Position numbers and translations under genes: made by a program. The notes below the pieces were generated by a model that saw only the letters and a list, made by a program, of their open reading frames with translations, did no database searches and had not been told where the DNA came from. A stretch of 64,000 nucleotides of DNA from Opitutus terrae PB90-1 (GTDB lineage Bacteria; Verrucomicrobiota; Verrucomicrobiia; Opitutales; Opitutaceae). Below, piece after piece: positions 58,879 to 64,000 of this stretch. Numbering within the stretch: the first letter of the stretch is position 1; every line of letters begins with the position of its first letter. Where the stretch lies: positions 1,426,001 through 1,490,000 of the forward strand of contig NC_010571.1 of the NCBI RefSeq assembly GCF_000019965.1, given 5' to 3'.

Positions 58879-60084
58879 TCATTCGGCGGTGGGAACCAAT
58901 AGCTGCAACGAGAGAAGATTTTCGGGAGAAACGTGAACGACAACGGTGTTTCGTTCCTCACCCAGACTGAGGCTGATCATGTGCAGGTTTCCCGTTCGCG
59001 GGTCGTCAGGGTGAGCGTGAATCTGCCGGCGAATCTGCTCCAGGCTTCGCATCACCTGCCCTGCCCGCCAGTCGAAGCAGACGTAACCCAGCGCCCTGGA
59101 TCGCGCTGGCCGATTGAACACGAGATGCTGCGCGCCGAGGCGGGCTAAGTGGTGTTCCAGATCGGGGATGAAATCGGTTCTCAGCAATACCCGCGTGTCG
59201 TTCGGCGACGAGGCGAGGCAAAACTCGGTCGTGTGCCGTAGAGCGGTCAAAAGCCTGATAGGCGACGCCTCGGCCAACAGCGGCTGATGCAGTCCGGAAA
59301 TCTGCACCGATTTCTTTTGCGCAGACCAGACTGTCGCTGCGGCGAAACGCTTCCTCAGAATCTCCAGCGTGGCGTTGACGTCAGCGCGAGCCCACCGGTC
59401 CCCTACCGTCTGAGGCTCCGCAAACGGTCCTTCCAGAAACGCGGTCATATCCGCGAGCATGCGCGAAACGACTCGGCCGTTCTCCGACGCCGTGTCCTGA
59501 AGGAGCCGGTGATCGATCGCTGGCGGGACCGCGCACCAGACTTCAGCGAACCCTGCTATCGCTGTGAGCTGATTCCGTAGCGAGTGCAGCATCGCCTTGT
59601 AGCATTCGGCCGCCGAAAGTTCGTCCTCGACCGACCCGAGGGTCTGTTCGAGCCGCCGTGACGCATCGGCGCTGGACGCGGCGTCGCGACTGAGCTGTCT
59701 CCGGCTACGCGTCTCAGCGATGCCGGAGCGGAGCACTTCACGTAGCTCCTGTACGGACGTTTTGCTCTTGATGACGCGACGAAAGGCCCGGAGTTCGATC
59801 GCGTCTTCCGCGATCTCGATCGACGTATCGCCGGTGCGGATGATGACCGCCAGATCCTTGTCGAACGAGCGTACGGCGCGGATAAACTCCACGCCGTTCA
59901 GCGGCATTTCCGGCATGTGGATATCGATCACGGCCGCGTCCACCTGCTGTTCGTTAAGGTAGTCGAGCGCTCGCAGCGGATCAGAAAAATCCACGACCTT
60001 GCCGATCGGTTGAAGCGTAGCTCGCAGCGCGAGAATCTGCGGGCGTTCGTCCTCCAGCACCAAGATGATCGGTTCGCTGTTCAT
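58879..60084 (-). CDS. receiver domain fused to degenerate histidine kinase/phosphotransfer domain
   Basis: A 401-residue protein. The receiver domain (1-120) has acidic residues Glu11/Asp12 and phospho-acceptor Asp54 in AAVIDIHMPEMP. A linker helix leads to MLHSLRNQLTAIAGFAEVW, a HisKA-like helix with the His. The C-terminal region should be an ATPase, but no N box or DxGxG is visible, so it probably cannot bind ATP. It could be a ChpT-like phosphotransfer protein. Its start overlaps the stop of the upstream regulator gene by ATGA (60081-60084), so the two are coupled. Confidence 0.8.
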   Translation of the reverse strand: MNSEPIILVLEDERPQILALRATLQPIGKVVDFSDPLRALDYLNEQQVDAAVIDIHMPEMPLNGVEFIRAVRSFDKDLAVIIRTGDTSIEIAEDAIELRAFRRVIKSKTSVQELREVLRSGIAETRSRRQLSRDAASSADASRRLEQTLGSVEDELSAAECYKAMLHSLRNQLTAIAGFAEVWCAVPPAIDHRLLQDTASENGRVVSRMLADMTAFLEGPFAEPQTVGDRWARADVNATLEILRKRFAAATVWSAQKKSVQISGLHQPLLAEASPIRLLTALRHTTEFCLASSPNDTRVLLRTDFIPDLEHHLARLGAQHLVFNRPARSRALGYVCFDWRAGQVMRSLEQIRRQIHAHPDDPRTGNLHMISLSLGEERNTVVVHVSPENLLSLQLLVPTAE

Positions 60085-60851
60085 CGCGGTACGACGTACT
60101 CCGCCGCAGCTGCCGCGTCCGCCGATATGCGCCAGCCAACGCGGAGCACAGGCGTGACGTAAGGCGAGAGATCGATTCCGGCCGCACGATACATCCGGCG
60201 TAATACGTAGAGGTATTGGTCGAGTGACTTGCTGTTGGTATTCGCATCGGCGCCCCAGACGGCGTGAATCAAATCATTTCGAAGGACGAGCGCGCCCGCG
60301 TGACGCGCGAATCCCTGCAGGATGCCAACCTGTTTTGCCGATAGCTGAAGAGCGGTTCCGTCAGGAAAAGTCGCTCGCATGTCTGGATGAATGACCGCCC
60401 CGGCGAACTCGAAGGCAGCCGGAGGAAGGTGCATGCCATCGAGCTTCGGCTGCCGGGCGGACAGATCATGACCGCGTGAAAGCTGGCGTTCGATCCGGGC
60501 GGCCAGCTCCGAAAACCGGAATGGTTTACGAAGGAAATCATCGGCCCCGGCTGCCAGTGCCTCGATGCACAAGCCATCGTAGTCGTGCGCAGACGTCGTG
60601 ATCACTGGAAAGCCCTCCCCGCAAGTTCGCCAACTCCGGAGCATGGCGAGACGGGCCGAGAGCTCGGGCCCGTAAGCCAGATCGATCACCGCCGCGTCGA
60701 TGTTCTGTCGGCCGAGTAGTCCGGAGGCCTCCTTGATGCTGCCCACCGGGTGGACCGCGTAGCCGAACACACGCTCGAACAAGGCGAGGAACGCGAGATG
60801 GATGTCGCGATTGTCTTCCAGGAACAGGAGGTGCCGTCGACTCTTGCCCAT
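60081..60851 (-). CDS. OmpR-family response regulator
   Basis: A 256-residue regulator. The receiver domain (1-120) has Glu12/Asp13 and phospho-acceptor Asp57 in AAVIDLAYG, and the switch Lys in DDFLRKPFRFSEL. The winged-helix output domain has LSAKQVGILQGFARHAG, ALVLRNDLIHAVWG and SKSLDQYLYVLRRMY. It is the first gene of a two-gene operon with the receiver/pseudo-kinase gene (ATGA overlap). The multi-TM kinase on the same strand may be the input, but the pairing is not shown by sequence. Confidence 0.92.
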   Translation of the reverse strand: MGKSRRHLLFLEDNRDIHLAFLALFERVFGYAVHPVGSIKEASGLLGRQNIDAAVIDLAYGPELSARLAMLRSWRTCGEGFPVITTSAHDYDGLCIEALAAGADDFLRKPFRFSELAARIERQLSRGHDLSARQPKLDGMHLPPAAFEFAGAVIHPDMRATFPDGTALQLSAKQVGILQGFARHAGALVLRNDLIHAVWGADANTNSKSLDQYLYVLRRMYRAAGIDLSPYVTPVLRVGWRISADAAAAAEYVVPR

Positions 60852-61110
60852 TCATGTACCGATCACCGGCGGCAGAGCCTTCGCAAATTCGCTGCGCGAT
60901 TTGAATCCGTTTTGAACAGGCCGCGACGGTTTGGTTTTTGCCTTGGCGCGTCCTAGGTGGAGAGATCGTTGTCAATCCATCCCGACTGACATCCGAGATT
61001 TCCCGATCCCACTTTCCTGCTGTGTTCGCAGAACATCAGGCACTGAGAGAGGACGCTGGCCGGCAAAGGCCGGACGCGAAAATCCATCGATCTATAACCG
61101 AAGGATAACG

Positions 61111-62274
61111 ATGATCGCGTTCCTGAGAGAACCCGGGCCGCAGTTCGGAGTGCGCGACTTTCGCGCGCCGATTGATCTGAAATTGCTCCGGAAACAGCAC
61201 TCGCAGCTCGTCGCGATCCTCAAGGAATTGGGCGCGCAGGTTAAGCTGATCCCAGCGTCGCCGGATCAACCCGATGGCGTGTCTGTCGACCATGCCGCCG
61301 TCGTCCTGCCGGAGGTGGCGGTGATCACGCAGCCGCGCGGGCTCTCCCGCGAGTCGGAGGTCGAAACCATTGCCACGGCGTTGGCCAACCACCGGCCGAT
61401 CGTGCGGATTGTCGCGCCGGCATGCCTGGACGGTCGCGATGTCGTGCGGATCGGACGCACGCTTTTCGCCGGCATTTCGCGCCACACCAGCGCGGAAGGC
61501 ATCGCCGAATTCGCCGGAACTATCGAACCCTACGGCTACGAGGTGCGGACGGTCGAAGTCCACGGGTGCGCTCATCTCAAGTTCGCCTGCACCTTCGTCC
61601 CGCCCCATTTCCTGGTGGCGAATACCTCATGGGTGGATGGCAACACCTTCGGAGATCTGGTTCTGATCCCGGTCGATGAAGGCGAGCCCTTCGCCGCCAA
61701 CACGCTCACGGTCGCTGGCACGACGCTGGTGAGCGAGGCGTTTCCGAAAACGGAGCAACGTCTCCGGGATGCCGGCATCGTGACGCGGGGCGTACAGGTG
61801 TCCGAGTTTCACAAGGCTGAAGCAGGGCTGACGGGCCTCTGCCTGATCTTGGAGCCGCGCAGCGTGCGTCCCGCGAACGCGCCGGTGGGCCTCAGATTCG
61901 TGCGGGCGCCGCGTGCGTCGGCGAACAACGGCCATTTTGCCCAGGCCGTCGTCCACGCGGGAATTGTGTATGTCGCGGGTCAGTTGCCCATCGATCCAAA
62001 AACAGGCCGGCCCGTGGAGGGCGCAGCCGAGCAACAAACCGAGCAAGCCCTGCGCAATGTGGCCACGGTTCTCACCGAATCGGGCAGTTCGCTCGCGCGC
62101 GTGCTACGCGTGACGCTTTATGTTTCCGACCTCAAAACATTGGACGGCGTGAACGCCGCTTGCGCCCGAGTTTTCGCGGGACACCGGCCGGCGCAATTCG
62201 TGGTCCCGACGAAACCCTTGCAGCAGGGTTGTCTCGTCGCGGCGGAGGTCATCGCCGCCGTTGCAGCTGAGTAG
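61111..62274 (+). CDS. dimethylargininase-like (DDAH) protein fused to a RidA-like domain
   Basis: A 387-residue fusion. Residues 1-255 are an amidinotransferase-fold domain of the DDAH type: MIAFLREPGPQFGVRDF, VDHAAVVLPEVAVITQPRG, a catalytic-His segment VHGCAHLKFACTFVPPH, and the catalytic Cys in AGLTGLCLILEPRSV. Residues about 265-387 are a RidA/YjgF domain (VVHAGIVYVAGQLPIDPKTG, LRVTLYVSDLKTLDGVNAAC). The RidA substrate Arg (usually in PARSxVxV) is replaced: HRPAQFVVPTKPLQQG. DDAH hydrolyses methylarginines. The AAGGA at 61101 supports the 61111 start. Confidence 0.85.
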   Translation: MIAFLREPGPQFGVRDFRAPIDLKLLRKQHSQLVAILKELGAQVKLIPASPDQPDGVSVDHAAVVLPEVAVITQPRGLSRESEVETIATALANHRPIVRIVAPACLDGRDVVRIGRTLFAGISRHTSAEGIAEFAGTIEPYGYEVRTVEVHGCAHLKFACTFVPPHFLVANTSWVDGNTFGDLVLIPVDEGEPFAANTLTVAGTTLVSEAFPKTEQRLRDAGIVTRGVQVSEFHKAEAGLTGLCLILEPRSVRPANAPVGLRFVRAPRASANNGHFAQAVVHAGIVYVAGQLPIDPKTGRPVEGAAEQQTEQALRNVATVLTESGSSLARVLRVTLYVSDLKTLDGVNAACARVFAGHRPAQFVVPTKPLQQGCLVAAEVIAAVAAE

Positions 62275-62284
62275 CCGCCTGACG

Positions 62285-62569
62285 TCACGGGTCCATCCGC
62301 TGGCCCTGACGCTCGGTCATTTTCTGCGTGACGCTTTGGGTTTGCTGCAATTCCCGACGCGCGCGGGCGCGCGTGATGATCGCCTCCGCTTCCTTCGCGT
62401 CGCCGGCGGTTTCCACCCACGCTTTGACCTCGTGCTTGGTGCGGATGTGATCGGCCGGCCCCATTTCCCGCACTCTCAGTCGGTCGGTGATGACCTTCAC
62501 GGGGTCAGGTTGATTGCGCAGCGTCAGCAAGTTTGCCGCGCTGGGATCCGGGGTTTCGTTCGTATTCAT
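62285..62569 (-). CDS. small hypothetical protein next to a coupling ATPase
   Basis: A 94-residue hydrophilic protein (MNTNETPDPSAANLLTLRNQ, EVKAWVETAGDAKEAEAIIT, then a basic helix RARARRELQQTQSVTQKMTE). No known domain recognised. It starts 12 bp after the coupling-protein stop on the same strand, so it belongs to that operon and may be a conjugation accessory protein. It is convergent with the DDAH/RidA gene, 10 bp apart. Confidence 0.65.
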   Translation of the reverse strand: MNTNETPDPSAANLLTLRNQPDPVKVITDRLRVREMGPADHIRTKHEVKAWVETAGDAKEAEAIITRARARRELQQTQSVTQKMTERQGQRMDP

Positions 62570-62581
62570 CGGGAATCGGAA

Positions 62582-64000
62582 TCAAATGGTGGCGCCGCGC
62601 GGGCGAAGCCGGACCTTCTTGTAACCGTTGGTGCAGTGGCGAACGATCGCTGTGTGGTCGGACAGGTTGCGAAATTCGTGTGGCTTGATCCGGAATTCCT
62701 CGGCCCGGGAATACGTGTACGCGGTGTGGTCGAGGTGCACGGTCCGGCTGGCCCGCTCGACCCAGCGCTTGCCGAGTGCGTTCGCGCAGCGGAAGGCGTC
62801 GGCTTCGGACGCCGCGCGATACATGAAAAGGTTCTTTAGGTTGAGCGCGAGCACCTCGGCCTGTTCTTTCGTTTGCGGCGGAACGAGCGATTCGAACGCC
62901 TGGGCGGAAACGATGAGCATGAGGAGGCAATCCCGCAACCGGTCCACGACGTTGAAATCGCTCGTGCCGTCGAAGCTGGCCGTGATGGCCGTCTGGAACT
63001 CGTCACCGACGTAAATGAGCTGGTTCAGCGCGTATTTTCGCCAGCCAGGAAGGGCGTACCGCCGCAGAGCGTGGCGGTACAGGAGCAGCTTCATCACCGT
63101 GAAAATGTACTGCCGCTCGGTGGTGAAATCCTGCGGCACGTCAACGCACAGGATCTTTCCCTTGTCCACGTCGGCCACGCAGCAGGTGTCGGGTGCGTTG
63201 CTGCTGAAGACCTCGGCCACTTCGGGCGTGCCGAGATATTCCAGGTAATTTTGCGAGGTGCCGATCTCGCCGGCGCGCTGCTCCTTCGCCTCGTGCTTCA
63301 GGTAGGTTTGCTCCAGCACTTCCGCCAACTGGATCCGGCGCGGGGTCGGCTCGAGCTCCGTGAGCTTGTCCAGCGCCGCTTTAAGCTCCTTTTCGGACGT
63401 GAGGAGCATGTAGGCATTGGTCGCCGTTGCGGGGCGTTTCAGGTCCGTCAGGAGTTCGAGCGCCCGGCCGATGTGGGCCGCGCCTTTGATCTTAAAGAAG
63501 CTGCGCTCGTCCTTCGGATTGAGCGCCGCGGCCGTGTCCACGAGGATCCGGGCGCGCGTGGTGAAGGGCAGCCGTACGTCCCCGGTGACGTTGAGCCGGT
63601 GCTGAGGCTCCCCGGGCGGATCATCCAGCGCCCGTGGATGCAGTCGAATCAGGTCGTGCTCGCGACCGCACTTTTTGGCGAGCCACTCGATGAAAAACCA
63701 TTCGTCGCCCTTGTTGGCCATCACGATTCCGCCGAGGTGCGGATTGCGTTTCATGAGCGCCGTGAGCAGGCCGTTCATGCCGGTCGTCTTCCCCGAACCC
63801 GTGTCGCCGGTGAAGAAAAAGTGCCGGTTCGCCTTGTCGCGCGTCCACTGAAACCGCGCGAATTTCAGGACGATTTCCCATCGATCGGCGACGATTTCGC
63901 CGTGCGGATCGCGCACGAATCGGTTCCGATCGGCGAAGAGAAACAGGCTCGCCGCGATCACGCAGACGGCTCCGCCGACCGGCCAACGCCATGGATCCGA
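62582..64000 (-). CDS. TraD/VirD4-like type IV coupling ATPase, 5' end outside window
   Basis: The frame is open to the right edge; about 472 residues are present. The first visible residues form a membrane helix (GGAVCVIAASLFLFA). Walker A is FFFTGDTGSGKTTGMNGLL; the later blocks GKILCVDVPQDF and QLIYVGDEFQTAITASFDG are the Walker B region of coupling proteins, followed by LRDCLLMLIVSAQAFESLV. Coupling proteins deliver a relaxosome to a type IV secretion channel. This suggests that an integrative or conjugative element extends to the right. Confidence 0.85.
   Translation of the reverse strand, partial: SDPWRWPVGGAVCVIAASLFLFADRNRFVRDPHGEIVADRWEIVLKFARFQWTRDKANRHFFFTGDTGSGKTTGMNGLLTALMKRNPHLGGIVMANKGDEWFFIEWLAKKCGREHDLIRLHPRALDDPPGEPQHRLNVTGDVRLPFTTRARILVDTAAALNPKDERSFFKIKGAAHIGRALELLTDLKRPATATNAYMLLTSEKELKAALDKLTELEPTPRRIQLAEVLEQTYLKHEAKEQRAGEIGTSQNYLEYLGTPEVAEVFSSNAPDTCCVADVDKGKILCVDVPQDFTTERQYIFTVMKLLLYRHALRRYALPGWRKYALNQLIYVGDEFQTAITASFDGTSDFNVVDRLRDCLLMLIVSAQAFESLVPPQTKEQAEVLALNLKNLFMYRAASEADAFRCANALGKRWVERASRTVHLDHTAYTYSRAEEFRIKPHEFRNLSDHTAIVRHCTNGYKKVRLRPRGATI

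Noticed and set aside
40436-64000. Second copy of the tRNA-Glu 3' end as an attachment site
   Set aside because: I scanned for GGTTCGAATCC and its complement and saw only the tRNA itself; no site can be claimed.

Overview
The window is high-GC bacterial chromosome. Its gene content points to a Verrucomicrobiota bacterium of the Opitutaceae type: a giant delta-60-repeat surface protein, plant-polysaccharide hydrolases (GH53, GH28, DUF1080, a sialate-esterase-like protein), dispersed palindromic repeats that read as MGGTPMPRGTGVSPVG in one frame, and a prepilin-like helix fused to a protease. This assignment is inferred from gene style; there is no rRNA here to confirm it.

Positions 1-40400 look like core chromosome. 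They hold a partial topoisomerase IB, a GNAT gene cut by an in-frame stop, an orphan MalK-type ATPase, a TRIC-type membrane protein, L-asparaginase, and a small DNA-binding-like gene between two near-identical palindromes. Next come threonine dehydratase behind an apparent Ile/Val attenuator, a HutF-like amidohydrolase lacking one metal ligand, a sugar nucleotidyltransferase/PIG-L pair, a secreted peroxiredoxin, an outer-membrane barrel, PqiA, and the 1991-residue delta-60 protein. Then follow sialate esterase and UvrC (without the usual Cys cluster), CinA, GH53, a VWA protein, an MFS exporter, an M48-prepilin fusion, HxlR/AzoR, a methyltransferase, DUF1080, GH28, quinone reductase, entericidin, a cupin and PurC, ending at tRNA-Glu(TTC).

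Immediately after the tRNA the character changes. From 40447 to about 45600 the DNA is visibly more AT-rich and carries gene remnants (a DUF6088-like tail and fragments of IS21 and ISL3 transposases). It also carries a coupled pair of tiny genes, an XRE regulator/VUT-type transporter/methyltransferase-like operon behind a strong inverted repeat, and a two-gene unit made of an unrecognised 332-residue protein and a 4-TM protein. Positions 45858-55576 form a four-gene operon on the minus strand: an 812-residue unknown, a DrmA-like helicase, a DrmB-like DUF1998 protein and a DUF1156/COG1743-type adenine methylase. This is DISARM-related antiphage defence with an unusual composition. The whole stretch reads as a defence island beside a tRNA.

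The right end (55900-64000) holds a multi-TM histidine kinase, a YdcF-like protein, a coupled two-gene response-regulator module, a dimethylargininase-like/RidA-like fusion, and a small protein followed by a TraD/VirD4-like coupling ATPase that runs off the edge. The last pair suggests that a conjugative element continues beyond the window.

The points most worth following up are the attenuator (5736-5870), the palindrome-bounded gene (5091-5660), the DISARM-like operon with its neighbours, and several proteins whose diagnostic residues are missing (UvrC, HutF-like, RidA-like, pseudo-kinase).
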